Shown in pieces: positions 7,784 to 16,311 of a stretch of DNA of 64,000 nt. How positions within the stretch are numbered: position 1 is the stretch's first letter; each line of letters begins with the position of its first letter. The stretch comes from Yoonia sp035117555 (GTDB taxonomy: Bacteria; Pseudomonadota; Alphaproteobacteria; Rhodobacterales; Rhodobacteraceae), in the NCBI RefSeq assembly GCF_035117555.1, contig NZ_JAYKPK010000001.1:591178-655177 (forward strand), written 5' to 3'. The position numbers and the translations under genes are program-made. The notes below the pieces were generated by a model, which had not been told where the DNA came from, did no database searches, and saw only the letters and a list, made by a program, of their open reading frames with translations.

Positions 7784-8791
7784 TCAGGCAGACCGTCTGC
7801 GGCGCAGCATATCGGCATAGACCGCCAGAATGATGATCGCGCCGGTGACAACGGTCTGCCATTCCTGCGCGACGGACAGGACCCGCAGGCCGTTGGTCAG
7901 CACCGCCATGATCAAGGCGCCGATCAGCGAGCCGAGGATCGAGCCGCGCCCACCGGACAGCGACGTCCCGCCGATGACCACCGCCGCAATCGCCTCCAAT
8001 TCATAGCCGAGCCCCAACGCGGGCTGCGCCGAATTCAGCCGCGATGCGATCAGCAGTCCGGCGATGCCAACGATGGCACCTGACAGCGCATAAATAGCAA
8101 TCTTCCAACGGTCGGTATTCACACCCGACAGCCGCACCGATTCCTCGTTCGACCCCAGCGCGAAACAATAGCGCCCCAGCACCGTGCGGTTCAGGATATA
8201 GGCGGTGACACCGGCGACGACGAAAAGGATCAGCACGCCATTGGGGATCGGCACAGCCGGGAATATCTGCCCGATCAGCGACCCGCGCGAGATTTCGCTG
8301 AACCCCGGCGTATCGTTGAAATAGATCGGGCGGGTGCCGGAGATCACAAGACTCATTCCCTTAAGGATCAGCATCATCCCCAATGTGGCAATGAACGGCG
8401 GGATTTTCATCTTGGCAACAAAGGTGCCGGAACAAAGCCCGCAACCCGCACCGGTGGCAATCGCCGCGATCACACCCAGCCACAGCGGCAGACCAGCATA
8501 GGTCAGCACCACCCCGGTGATCACCGCGCAAAAGGTCATCATCGTCCCGACCGACAGATCAATCCCGCCGGTGATGATCACCAGCGTCACCGCAATGGCC
8601 AACACCCCGTTGACCGATGTCGCCTGCAGGATCGCTATCATATTCGAGGTCTGCATGAAATTCGGCGAGGCTATCGAGAAACCGATCAGCAGGATGATCA
8701 AACTGGCAAAGGCCAGCACCCGCTGATGCGTCCCCGTCGCGATCATCCTTGCGGCGACAGATTTCGGGGCGTCCTGGGTTGATATGCTCAT
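7784..8791 (-). CDS. Sugar ABC transporter permease (RbsC type)
   Basis: Inner-membrane permease of 335 residues in the ribose/xylose/galactoside family. It shows the multi-helix BPD_transp_2 pattern with ITGGIDLSVGTMMTFCAVIT in the first half, TFVAKMKIPPFIATLGMMLI in the middle, and ELEAIAAVVIGGTSLSGGRG near residue 270. The ATG at 8791 overlaps the stop codon of the ATPase gene as TAATG, so the two are translationally coupled. A longer frame running back into the ATPase gene is a shadow and was not used. It forms the channel for the sugar importer. Confidence 0.94.
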   Translation of the reverse strand: MSISTQDAPKSVAARMIATGTHQRVLAFASLIILLIGFSIASPNFMQTSNMIAILQATSVNGVLAIAVTLVIITGGIDLSVGTMMTFCAVITGVVLTYAGLPLWLGVIAAIATGAGCGLCSGTFVAKMKIPPFIATLGMMLILKGMSLVISGTRPIYFNDTPGFSEISRGSLIGQIFPAVPIPNGVLILFVVAGVTAYILNRTVLGRYCFALGSNEESVRLSGVNTDRWKIAIYALSGAIVGIAGLLIASRLNSAQPALGLGYELEAIAAVVIGGTSLSGGRGSILGSLIGALIMAVLTNGLRVLSVAQEWQTVVTGAIIILAVYADMLRRRRSA

Positions 8792-10314
8792 TATGCGTCC
8801 TCCGCTTCGACCACAGCACTTTCGCGCTGCGTGGCCAATGTCATGATGTCCTGCTGGCTGGTGCCTGCGCCGCCGGGCAGAATGCCGGTCAGGCGCCCCT
8901 CGCACATCACCGCGATCCGGTGCGACAGGCGCATCACCTCCGGCAATTCCGATGAGATGACGATGATCGCGCGACCTTGCGCGGCGAGTTCTTCCAGCAG
9001 GGCGTAGATTTCGGACTTTGCGCCCACGTCAATGCCGCGCGTCGGCTCATCAAAGATCAGCACATCGCAATCACGCAGCAGCCATTTCGCGATGACCACC
9101 TTTTGCTGGTTGCCCCCCGACAAAAGCCGCACATCCTGCAGGTCAGACGGCGTGCGGATACGCAACTTGTCGATATAGGACAGCGCAGTTTTCTGCATGG
9201 CGGCTTCGTTCAGGATGCCTGCCTTGCTGGTGAATGTCGCAAGGCTCGACATTGCAATATTGGCCCGCACCGACATATCCACGGCAAGCCCCAGATGTTT
9301 GCGATCTTCCGACAAATAGCCGATCCCGGCGGCAACAGCGTCACAGGGACTACGGATATCGACCGGCTGACCGCCCACCAAAATCTCGCCCGCGTCGCGT
9401 TTATCCGCGCCAAAGATGATCCGTGCCACCTCGGTCCGGCCCGCGCCCATCAGCCCGGCAAAGCCAAGGATTTCGCCCTTGCGCACATCAAAGCTGACGC
9501 CGCGCACATCCCGGCCGCGCGACAGGTTGCGGACTTCCAGCGCGACCGCGTTCCGGCTGGTGTCTGGAAATTCCGGGATCACATGCGCCAGATCGCGGCC
9601 CACCATCAGCTGAATGATCTTGTCCAAAGGTGTCGTCGCCGCATCCACCGTATCGATATAGGCCCCATCGCGCAGCACGGTGACACGGTCGGCGATCCGT
9701 TTGATCTCATCCATCCGGTGGCTGATATAGACGATGCCAACGCCATCAGCCTTCAGCTTGTTGATCACCGCGAAGAGTTCGGTGATTTCGGCATCATTCA
9801 GCGCGGCGGTCGGTTCATCCATCACCAGAACGCGGGGGTTGTAGGAGAGCGCCTTGGCAATCTCGATCAATTGCTGGCGCGCAATGGTCTGGGTGCCGAC
9901 CATGGTGCGCGGGTCCAGCGCGAGGCTGAGAGAGGCGAAAATTTCCGCCGTCTGCCGGTTCAGCGCCGCCTCATCCAGCCGCCCGAAACTGCGGCGCGGT
10001 TCGCGCCCGATCAGCACATTCTGCGCGGCGGTCAAGTCATTCATCAGGCTGAGTTCCTGATGGATGATCCCGATCCCCAGATCCTGCGCCGCGCGTGGGC
10101 TGTCAGGCGTGACCGGCGCGCCGTTCACAAACATCTCCCCGCCGTCGCGGGCATAGATACCCGCCATGATCTTCATCAGGGTCGATTTGCCGGCACCGTT
10201 TTCGCCCATCAGGGCATGGACTTCGCCCGCGCGCAGATCGAACTGCACGCCTTTGAGCGCGTGAACACCCGGAAAGCGTTTCTCGATCCCTCGCATTTCG
10301 ACCAGAAATGTCAT
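8791..10314 (-). CDS. Sugar ABC transporter ATP-binding protein with two ABC domains (RbsA/MglA type)
   Basis: Cytoplasmic ATPase of about 507 residues with two fused nucleotide-binding domains. The first has Walker A GENGAGKST near residue 36, Walker B VLVMDEPTAAL and IVYISHRMDEIKRIADRV. The second has the altered Walker A GLMGAGRTE that is usual in this family, the signature LSGGNQQKV and Walker B IFDEPTRGIDVGAK. The chosen ATG at 10314 has GGGAGG ten bases upstream; a TTG six codons earlier is possible. It powers the RbsC/RbsB-type partners encoded immediately downstream. Confidence 0.94.
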   Translation of the reverse strand: MTFLVEMRGIEKRFPGVHALKGVQFDLRAGEVHALMGENGAGKSTLMKIMAGIYARDGGEMFVNGAPVTPDSPRAAQDLGIGIIHQELSLMNDLTAAQNVLIGREPRRSFGRLDEAALNRQTAEIFASLSLALDPRTMVGTQTIARQQLIEIAKALSYNPRVLVMDEPTAALNDAEITELFAVINKLKADGVGIVYISHRMDEIKRIADRVTVLRDGAYIDTVDAATTPLDKIIQLMVGRDLAHVIPEFPDTSRNAVALEVRNLSRGRDVRGVSFDVRKGEILGFAGLMGAGRTEVARIIFGADKRDAGEILVGGQPVDIRSPCDAVAAGIGYLSEDRKHLGLAVDMSVRANIAMSSLATFTSKAGILNEAAMQKTALSYIDKLRIRTPSDLQDVRLLSGGNQQKVVIAKWLLRDCDVLIFDEPTRGIDVGAKSEIYALLEELAAQGRAIIVISSELPEVMRLSHRIAVMCEGRLTGILPGGAGTSQQDIMTLATQRESAVVEAEDA

Positions 10315-10356
10315 GTGCTGCGGCCCTCCCAAGCCTTACCTCCTCCCGCTTTGCCG

Positions 10357-11109
10357 TCAGATCGTCACGCCACCATCCACAAGTACCGCTTGGCCGGTCA
10401 CGAAACGGCTGGCATCCGACAAAAGATGCACAATCGTCGGCGTTAGATCATCAACCGTCGCCAGACGGCCCATCGGCTGACGCGCGATGAAATCCTTTTC
10501 CGCCTGCACCGGGTCCGGTGCGGCGGCGATCCGCCCTTGCAAGGATGGCGTGTCCACCGTGCCGGGGCATAGCGCGTTGCAGCGCAGGTTCCGCGTCACG
10601 AAATCGGCGGCAATCGCCTTGGTCAGCCCGATGACTGCTGCCTTGGTTGCGCCGTAAGCGGTGCGGTTCGGGAACCCTTTCACCGATGACGCCATCGACG
10701 ACATATTGAGGATCGCGGCACTGCCAGTGTTGTCAGCCTGCCGCAGCAACCCCGGCACAAAGGCGCGGCACATCCGCACCATCGACGTGACGTTCAGATC
10801 GAGCGCAAAGGCCCAGTCATCATCCGTCAGGTCCAGAATGCTGCCGTGATGCACCACACCCGCGCAATTGAACAAGCTGTCTAGGTCGGGCAGGTCATCA
10901 GCCAGCGCTTTGATCGCACCCGCGTTGGTCACGTCAAGCAGCCGGGTTTCAATGCCTTTCACGCCGTCCAGCGCCGCCAGCAGGTCCGCATTGACATCCG
11001 TCGCAATCACCCGCGCGCCTGCGGCGGCACAGGCGCGCGCACTGGCCGCCCCGATGCCCTGCCCCGCTGCCGTGATCAGTATCGTCTTGTTGTGCAACAT
11101 ATCTTCCAT
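10357..11109 (-). CDS. Short-chain dehydrogenase/reductase, probable 2-keto-3-deoxy-L-fuconate dehydrogenase
   Basis: NAD(P)-dependent oxidoreductase of about 250 residues with a classical SDR fold. It has the cofactor motif TAAGQGIG near residue 13, NCAG (FNCAGVVHHGS), a catalytic Ser in ILNMSSMASSVKGF and YxxxK in TAYGATKAAVIGLTKA. In the L-fucose route an SDR oxidises 2-keto-3-deoxy-L-fuconate at C4 to the 2,4-diketo acid, the substrate of the FAH-family hydrolase encoded further down the operon. Two start codons are possible: ATG at 11109, or ATG at 11100, which has AGGA eight bases upstream. An L-fucose dehydrogenase role is the main alternative, but an aldo/keto reductase in the divergent arm fills it. 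Confidence 0.85.
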   Translation of the reverse strand: MEDMLHNKTILITAAGQGIGAASARACAAAGARVIATDVNADLLAALDGVKGIETRLLDVTNAGAIKALADDLPDLDSLFNCAGVVHHGSILDLTDDDWAFALDLNVTSMVRMCRAFVPGLLRQADNTGSAAILNMSSMASSVKGFPNRTAYGATKAAVIGLTKAIAADFVTRNLRCNALCPGTVDTPSLQGRIAAAPDPVQAEKDFIARQPMGRLATVDDLTPTIVHLLSDASRFVTGQAVLVDGGVTI

Positions 11110-11110
11110 C

Positions 11111-12634
11111 CTACATTACCGCGCCGATCTGCCAGGGCACGAATTCGACCCCGCCAAAACCCAGCTCTTCGCTTTTCGTCTGCTCACCGGAGGCGATGCG
11201 GATGAACATCTCGAAAATCTCATGCCCCTTCTCATCCAGGCTGACACCATCGGTGATGATATCGCCGCAGTTAATGTCCATATCCTCGGACATGCGGCCA
11301 TACATTTCAGAATTGGTCGCCAGCTTGATACAAGGCGTCGGCATATAGCCCGACACCGACCCGCGCCCGGTGGTGAAGGCAATCAGATTGGCGCCTGATG
11401 CGATCTGGCCAGTGACGGAACAGGGGTCAAAACCGGGGCTGTCCATAAACACGAACCCCTTGGTCGTGATCTGCTCGCCGAACAGGTAAACCTCTGCCAA
11501 GGGTGCCGCCCCGCTTTTAGCAACAGCACCCAGCGATTTTTCAAGGATCGTCGTCAGCCCACCACGTTTGTTGCCGGGGCTGGGGTTATTGTCCATCTCG
11601 CCTTGATTACGCGCGGTGTAATCTTCCCACCAATGGATGCGGTCGATCAGTTTGCGGCCCACATCCTCGGACACGGCACGCCGGGTCAGCAGATGTTCTG
11701 CGCCGTAAATTTCGGATGTTTCCGACAGGATCGTCGTGCCGCCATGCTGGACCAACAGATCCGACGCCTTGCCCAAGGCGGGGTTCGCGGTGATCCCGGA
11801 ATAGCCATCCGATCCACCACATTGCATCCCCAGCATCAGTTGCGACACAGGCGCAGGCTGGCGGGTCGCCTGATTGGCCAGTTCCGCAATCCCGCGCAAT
11901 TCCTCCAGACCCTTTTCAATCGTCTTGCGCGTTCCGCCTTCCTGCTGGATCGTCATATAGCGCAGCGCACCATCGGCCCGGATCGGGCGTCCGCCGACAA
12001 GGGCCGATACCTGCATCACCTCGCACCCCAGCCCGATCAACAGAATACCGCCGAAATTGGGGTGCTGGGCATAGCCGGACAAAGTGCGAAACAAAGTGGC
12101 GTAGCCTTCGTTGTCGCTGGCCATCCCACAGCCGGTGCCATGGGTGATCGGCACGATCCCGTCGATATTGGGAAATTCATCCAACAGGCCAGATTTCTCC
12201 GCCGCTTCCGCAATGAATTTCGCAACTGACCCGGAACAATTCACCGAGGTCAGAATGCCCAGATAATTGCGCGTGCCGACGCGGCCATCCGCGCGGTGAT
12301 AGCCGTTGAATGTCCGCGCCTCTGCGACTGGCGCAAGCGGAACGGCCTGACTGGCATAGGCATAGTCCTGCGCGTGATCGCCCATGCCAAGGTTCTGCAC
12401 ATGCACATGATCGCCCGCCGCAATATCCGTCTTCGCCTGACCGATGATCTGCCCATAGCGCAGCACATTGCTGCCAGCAGCAATCGGCGCGACAGCGATC
12501 TTATGCCCTTGTTTGACCGATTGCACAGCCTTCAGCCCCGATACGTGATCAATCTCACCCGCTGCGATATCGGCCAAAGCGATGGCGACATTATCCTGTG
12601 GGTGCAGATGGATCAGTCGAGGGGTCTGGGTCAT
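11111..12634 (-). CDS. UxaA family sugar-acid dehydratase (altronate dehydratase-like), probable L-fuconate dehydratase
   Basis: Dehydratase of 507 residues in the UxaA/GarD family. An N-terminal SAF-like domain (about 5-90, with HPQDNVAIALADIAAGE) is joined to the catalytic domain with TSVNCSGSVAKFIAEAA, ITHGTGCGMAS, GLGCEVMQVSALVGGR, MLGMQCGGSDGYSGITANPA and MDINCGDIITDGVS; conserved Cys residues fit a metal-dependent enzyme. The ATG at 12634 has GGAG upstream. In this gene set it should convert L-fuconate to 2-keto-3-deoxy-L-fuconate, a step done in many bacteria by an enolase-superfamily enzyme. A UxaA-type gene is also part of the Campylobacter jejuni fucose locus. It is the first gene of the minus arm. 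The substrate is inferred. Confidence 0.88.
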   Translation of the reverse strand: MTQTPRLIHLHPQDNVAIALADIAAGEIDHVSGLKAVQSVKQGHKIAVAPIAAGSNVLRYGQIIGQAKTDIAAGDHVHVQNLGMGDHAQDYAYASQAVPLAPVAEARTFNGYHRADGRVGTRNYLGILTSVNCSGSVAKFIAEAAEKSGLLDEFPNIDGIVPITHGTGCGMASDNEGYATLFRTLSGYAQHPNFGGILLIGLGCEVMQVSALVGGRPIRADGALRYMTIQQEGGTRKTIEKGLEELRGIAELANQATRQPAPVSQLMLGMQCGGSDGYSGITANPALGKASDLLVQHGGTTILSETSEIYGAEHLLTRRAVSEDVGRKLIDRIHWWEDYTARNQGEMDNNPSPGNKRGGLTTILEKSLGAVAKSGAAPLAEVYLFGEQITTKGFVFMDSPGFDPCSVTGQIASGANLIAFTTGRGSVSGYMPTPCIKLATNSEMYGRMSEDMDINCGDIITDGVSLDEKGHEIFEMFIRIASGEQTKSEELGFGGVEFVPWQIGAVM

Positions 12635-12687
12635 GCATCGCTCTCCTCTGGTCAACAAACGACCCTGCGCTTAAACAGAACGCTAGC

Positions 12688-12708
12688 TTGACTAAACACA
12701 CCTGTCAA
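12688..12708. promoter_or_regulatory. Candidate operator dyad (TTGAC-N11-GTCAA) in the divergent promoter region
   Basis: A perfect five-base inverted repeat, TTGAC and GTCAA with eleven bases between, lies in the 100-bp gap between the dehydratase gene and the GntR regulator gene. It is placed to control both arms of the sugar regulon. FadR-subfamily GntR proteins bind short dyads with GT...AC half sites, which fits, but the link to this regulator is inference. Confidence 0.45.
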
Positions 12709-12734
12709 CTAACATGCCAGTAAGGGAGCAATGC

Positions 12735-13433
12735 ATGGCCGCAGAAAATCTTGTCGTGGATATCGACAGCCTTGATGGGCCTTTGGGGCAAAGGGTCTAT
12801 TCTGTGCTGCGCAACGGCATCCTTGATCTGACCTTTCCGCCCGGCATGGTGTTGCGAAAAGCGGCGCTTTGCGAGCAACTCGGCGTCTCCCGATCTCCGG
12901 TGGCCGAGGCTTTGGGGAAATTATCCTCCGAAGGGCTGGTGGATATCATCCCGCAATCCGCGACCCGCGTGGCGCAACTGTCGCTGAACGAATTGCGCGA
13001 AGAGAGTTTTCTGCGCGAGGCGGTCGAGGTCGCGGCGGTCGCCAAAGTCGCGGCGGACCGGACAGAGGAGCAACTGACCCGATTGTCGCGCAATCTGCGG
13101 CTTCAGGCCTTGTTGACCGAAGACCGCGATTATCAGGGTTTTTTTGAGGCGGACGTCGATTTCCACGCCTTGATCATGGAATTCACCGGCTATCCCAAAG
13201 TTGTCGCCGCCGCGGGCCAGCTGTCGCTGCAATTGCGCCGCGCTAGGATGCTGCTGTTGCCCAAGGAAGGCCGCCCCGAAGAAACCGTGCAGGAACATCA
13301 GGCCGTGCTTGACGCGATCCGGGCGCAAGACCCCGATGCCGCGCGGCAGGTCATGTCGGCCCATCTGGGACAGCTGATCACAAGGCTGGCGCCGCTGGAA
13401 CGCCAGCACCCGACCTATTTCCGCCCGACCTGA
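12735..13433 (+). CDS. GntR family transcriptional regulator, FadR/FCD subfamily
   Basis: DNA-binding regulator of about 232 residues. An N-terminal winged helix-turn-helix (about 15-80: LGQRVYSVLRNGILDLTFPP, LGVSRSPVAEALGKLSSEGL) is followed by an all-helical FCD ligand domain with FFEADVDFHALIMEFTGYPK, whose Asp/His positions fit a metal-binding effector pocket. The ATG at 12735 has GGGAG seven bases upstream and is preferred to an ATG seven codons earlier. It is the first gene of the plus arm and probably controls both arms of the L-fucose regulon in response to a pathway acid or sugar. Confidence 0.9.
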   Translation: MAAENLVVDIDSLDGPLGQRVYSVLRNGILDLTFPPGMVLRKAALCEQLGVSRSPVAEALGKLSSEGLVDIIPQSATRVAQLSLNELREESFLREAVEVAAVAKVAADRTEEQLTRLSRNLRLQALLTEDRDYQGFFEADVDFHALIMEFTGYPKVVAAAGQLSLQLRRARMLLLPKEGRPEETVQEHQAVLDAIRAQDPDAARQVMSAHLGQLITRLAPLERQHPTYFRPT

Positions 13434-13446
13434 TTAAGGAAAATCG

Positions 13447-14493
13447 ATGCGACTGACCCAGACCCGCAACTTAAACGATAGAACCGCCCGCCCGATTGCC
13501 TTGACCCAATTGGGTTTCGGCGGCGCACCTTTGGGTAATCTGTATCGCAAAGTATCGGACGTGGATGCCCAGGCGACATTGCAGGCGGCCTGGGATGCGG
13601 GCATCCGCTATTTCGACACCGCCCCGCAATATGGGCTGGGCCGGTCTGAAATGCGCTTTGCTCAAGCCTTGCAGCGGTTTGAAGGCGATCTGGTGCTCTC
13701 TACGAAAGCAGGCCGGGTATTGCTGGATTGTGCCCCGGAAGAGGTCACACCAGAAGCCTTCGTCGATGTGCCGCAAAAGCGGATTGTGTTCGACTATACT
13801 TATGACGGGATCATGCGCAGTTTTGCCGACAGCATGGCCCGGCTTGGTACAGATCAGATCGACATCCTGATGCTGCATGACATCGATGCAGGCACACATG
13901 GCGTTGCCGGGGTCGAGGATAAGCTGCACGAATTGTTCAACCAAGGCGGCTATCGCGCCCTGACCGAATTACGCAGCACCGGGCGGGTCGCGGCGATTGG
14001 TGCCGGGGTAAACACATGGCAGATCTGTGAAAGGCTGCTGCAAGAGGCGGAGTTCGACTGCTTTCTGCTGGCAGGCCGCTATACACTGCTGGAACAGGAC
14101 CCTTTGGACAGCTTTCTGCCGCTCTGCATCGCCAGAGATGTGGGGATCATCCTCGGCGGGCCCTATAATTCCGGCATCCTCGCCACCGGCGCAATCGAAG
14201 GCGCAAAATATAATTACGCCCCTGCCCCGGCAGATATCCGCGCCAAGGTGGATCGCATCGCCGCTGTCTGCGCCGCCCATGATACCGATCTGATCACCGC
14301 CGCCTTGCAATTTCCGTTGGCGCATCCGGCGGTCAAGACAGTCATTCCGGGTGCCGCGACACCCGATGAAGTACGCCAAAATGTCCGCATTTTTGAAACT
14401 GACGTGCCACGCGGCCTATGGTCCGATCTGAAATCCGAAGGGCTGATCCGGCAAGACGCCCCCGTCCCCATGGAGGCAATCAATGCTGCGTAA
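13447..14493 (+). CDS. Aldo/keto reductase, probable L-fucose (D-threo-aldose) 1-dehydrogenase
   Basis: NAD(P)-dependent oxidoreductase of 348 residues with the AKR barrel. The catalytic tetrad is visible: Asp and Tyr in FDTAPQYGLGRSE (about 58-65), Lys in LSTKAGRV and His in ILMLHDIDAG. The C-terminal cofactor region has VIPGAATPDEVRQNV. AKRs of this subfamily include L-fucose/D-arabinose dehydrogenases and pyridoxal 4-dehydrogenase. Between a fucose-type mutarotase gene and a fuconolactonase gene, oxidation of L-fucose to the lactone is the best reading. The stop overlaps the following gene by eleven bases. Confidence 0.88.
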   Translation: MRLTQTRNLNDRTARPIALTQLGFGGAPLGNLYRKVSDVDAQATLQAAWDAGIRYFDTAPQYGLGRSEMRFAQALQRFEGDLVLSTKAGRVLLDCAPEEVTPEAFVDVPQKRIVFDYTYDGIMRSFADSMARLGTDQIDILMLHDIDAGTHGVAGVEDKLHELFNQGGYRALTELRSTGRVAAIGAGVNTWQICERLLQEAEFDCFLLAGRYTLLEQDPLDSFLPLCIARDVGIILGGPYNSGILATGAIEGAKYNYAPAPADIRAKVDRIAAVCAAHDTDLITAALQFPLAHPAVKTVIPGAATPDEVRQNVRIFETDVPRGLWSDLKSEGLIRQDAPVPMEAINAA

Positions 14494-14914
14494 CATTCCC
14501 CAGATCCTGTCACCCGACCTGCTGCACAGCCTGCGCGCGATGGGGCACGGCGATGATATCGTCATCGCCGATGCCAATTTCCCCGCGACCAGCCTCGCCC
14601 GCCGCTGTCACCGGCTCGACGGAATCAGCGCCACTGATTTGCTGGAGGCGATCCTGTCGCTGCTGCCGCTTGATACTTTCGTGCCAGACCCGGCCGTGGT
14701 GATGCAAGTGGTGGGCGATGCAGATGCGACCCCGCCGATTGTCACCGCTTTTCAAAGCATCATTCACCAACGCGCAGATCATCCCGTGACCCTGTCGGCT
14801 ATCGACCGCTTTGATTTCTACACGCGGGCCAAGGAGGCCTTTGCCATCGTCCAAACCGGCGAGACGCGGCTATACGGCAATATCATCCTTAAGAAAGGCG
14901 TGATCGGCGCATGA
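14483..14914 (+). CDS. fucU: RbsD/FucU family L-fucose mutarotase
   Basis: Sugar mutarotase of 143 residues. The FucU family pattern is clear: LHSLRAMGHGDDIVIADANF (His of GHGD), the hydrophobic middle with LLPLDTFVPDPAVVMQVVGD, and the C-terminal FYTRAKEAFAIVQTGETRLY followed by GNIILKKG. It interconverts alpha and beta anomers so that the dehydrogenase receives its preferred form. The start overlaps the aldo/keto reductase gene by eleven bases and the end overlaps the fuconolactonase gene by four bases (ATGA). Its presence is the strongest single sign that the regulon serves L-fucose. Confidence 0.93.
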   Translation: MLRNIPQILSPDLLHSLRAMGHGDDIVIADANFPATSLARRCHRLDGISATDLLEAILSLLPLDTFVPDPAVVMQVVGDADATPPIVTAFQSIIHQRADHPVTLSAIDRFDFYTRAKEAFAIVQTGETRLYGNIILKKGVIGA

Positions 14915-15735
14915 TCATCGACGCGCATCAGCATTTCTGGCAGATCGCACGCGGCGATTATGGCTGGCTGACCCCGGATCTGCCAAAGCTTTACCGCGAT
15001 TTCATGCCATCCGATCTGGCACCGATTTTGCAGCGCAATGATGTGAAAGGCACTATTCTGGTGCAGGCAGCGCCCAGCTTTGCAGAAACGGAATTTCTGC
15101 TACAGATCGCAGAAAAGACGCCCTTTGTTCTGGGTGTCGTCGGCTGGGTCGATTTCACCGATCCCGATGCCCCGGCCACAATCGCCCGGCTCGCCGCGCA
15201 TCCAAAACTGATCGGCTTGCGCGCCATGATACAAGACATCCGTGATGATGACTGGATGTTGCAAGACAGGCTGACACCAGCCTTCGAGGCAATGATCGCC
15301 CATGATCTGGTGTTTGACGCGTTGGTCCTGCCAAGGCATCTATCGCGCCTCAAGAGACTGGTCGCCCGGCATGCAGAGCTGCGTGTGGTGATCGACCATG
15401 CAGCCAAACCCGCCATTGCAGACCGGCAGTTCGACTCATGGGCCGCCGACATGGCCGCCTTGGCCGCGCAGGAACAGGTATGCTGCAAATTATCCGGCCT
15501 GCTGACCGAAGCTGGCGAAAACGGCAGCAAGGCAGACCTTGAACCTTACATCGCCCATTTGCTGCGTATTTTCGGCGCGGGACGTCTGATCTGGGGCAGC
15601 GACTGGCCGGTCCTGACCCTTGCCGCAAGCTATGACAGCTGGCTTGAGATCGCAAAGGCGCTGATCCCTGACGACGCGGTTCCGCACGGTATCTTTGGCG
15701 GCAATGCGGCAAAGGTTTATCGATTATTTGACTGA
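14911..15735 (+). CDS. Amidohydrolase family 2 protein, probable L-fuconolactonase
   Basis: Metal-dependent lactonase of 274 residues. It starts with the metal-binding motif DAHQHFW at residues 4-10 and ends with IWGSDWPVLTLAASY, both typical of the COG3618 lactonase group. In between are VVGWVDFTDPDAPATIARLA, KLIGLRAMIQDI and VIDHAAKPAI. L-fuconolactonases of the L-fucose pathway belong to this group. The ATG overlaps the fucU stop as ATGA. It opens L-fucono-lactone to L-fuconate for the UxaA-type dehydratase. It is the last gene of the plus arm; no clear terminator follows. Confidence 0.9.
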   Translation: MIIDAHQHFWQIARGDYGWLTPDLPKLYRDFMPSDLAPILQRNDVKGTILVQAAPSFAETEFLLQIAEKTPFVLGVVGWVDFTDPDAPATIARLAAHPKLIGLRAMIQDIRDDDWMLQDRLTPAFEAMIAHDLVFDALVLPRHLSRLKRLVARHAELRVVIDHAAKPAIADRQFDSWAADMAALAAQEQVCCKLSGLLTEAGENGSKADLEPYIAHLLRIFGAGRLIWGSDWPVLTLAASYDSWLEIAKALIPDDAVPHGIFGGNAAKVYRLFD

Positions 15736-16069
15736 CGCATCTGAGCCAGAAGTCCAGCCCCCGGCAATATTGAAGCCGTCCTCTCACCGTCAATCAGCAC
15801 TTGCGTTTTCACCCAATTGGCCGCTCTGATCGCGTCATAATCAAATTATATTACAATCATGAAACAAATTCGTCCTGATGAGGCATAGTTTTGCTACGCA
15901 CATCAAGGCTTTGATAATCTTGCTACTTATGATTGAGTGCCACGTCTTTTCTGAGCAAAAACCGTTCACAAAACGTCACCACGCAACGCCCGCCCTTTTC
16001 AGATACGGCGGATCACGTTATGTTCACGATATATTTATTATTTATAAAATTTAGAATTCTGAGGCTATC
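15736..16069. other. Intergenic stretch without a recognised gene
   Basis: About 330 bases, notably AT-rich toward its right end (runs such as ATATATTTATTATTTATAAAA near 16030-16050). No open frame with family character, RNA gene or strong terminator was seen. The AT-rich end probably holds the promoter of the small zinc-ribbon gene that follows. Confidence 0.5.
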
Positions 16070-16249
16070 ATGAGTAACGATTTTACGTGGCGCTTAGTCG
16101 AGTGCCGTAAATGTGGACATATGTTGAGGTTCGGAAAAACGCGCTGCGGGTATTGCCAGCATCCGACACCATGGCTCAACCGATATCCGGTTTATCTGCC
16201 GGTCGTCATAGTCGTCTCACTCGGCTATATTGCCTTTCACTTCGTTTAA
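16070..16249 (+). CDS. Small zinc-ribbon protein with one transmembrane helix
   Basis: A 59-residue frame with two CxxC pairs, CRKCG at residues 12-16 and CGYC at 26-29, spaced as in a small zinc ribbon. A proline-containing linker (HPTPWLNRYP) follows, then a hydrophobic helix (VYLPVVIVVSLGYIAFHF) that runs to the C-terminus. GAGG lies five bases before the ATG, a good ribosome-binding site. The likely topology is a cytoplasmic metal-binding knuckle anchored in the inner membrane. I do not recognise a named family. It stands alone between the fucose regulon and the UDP-sugar genes, after an AT-rich leader. The coding call rests on the Cys pattern, helix and SD. Confidence 0.72.
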   Translation: MSNDFTWRLVECRKCGHMLRFGKTRCGYCQHPTPWLNRYPVYLPVVIVVSLGYIAFHFV

Positions 16250-16311
16250 GGTCGGCTTGACCGAGAGTGTGTGGGGTTTACCTGGGATAATGGCGCGGTT
16301 TGGCCGTTAGG

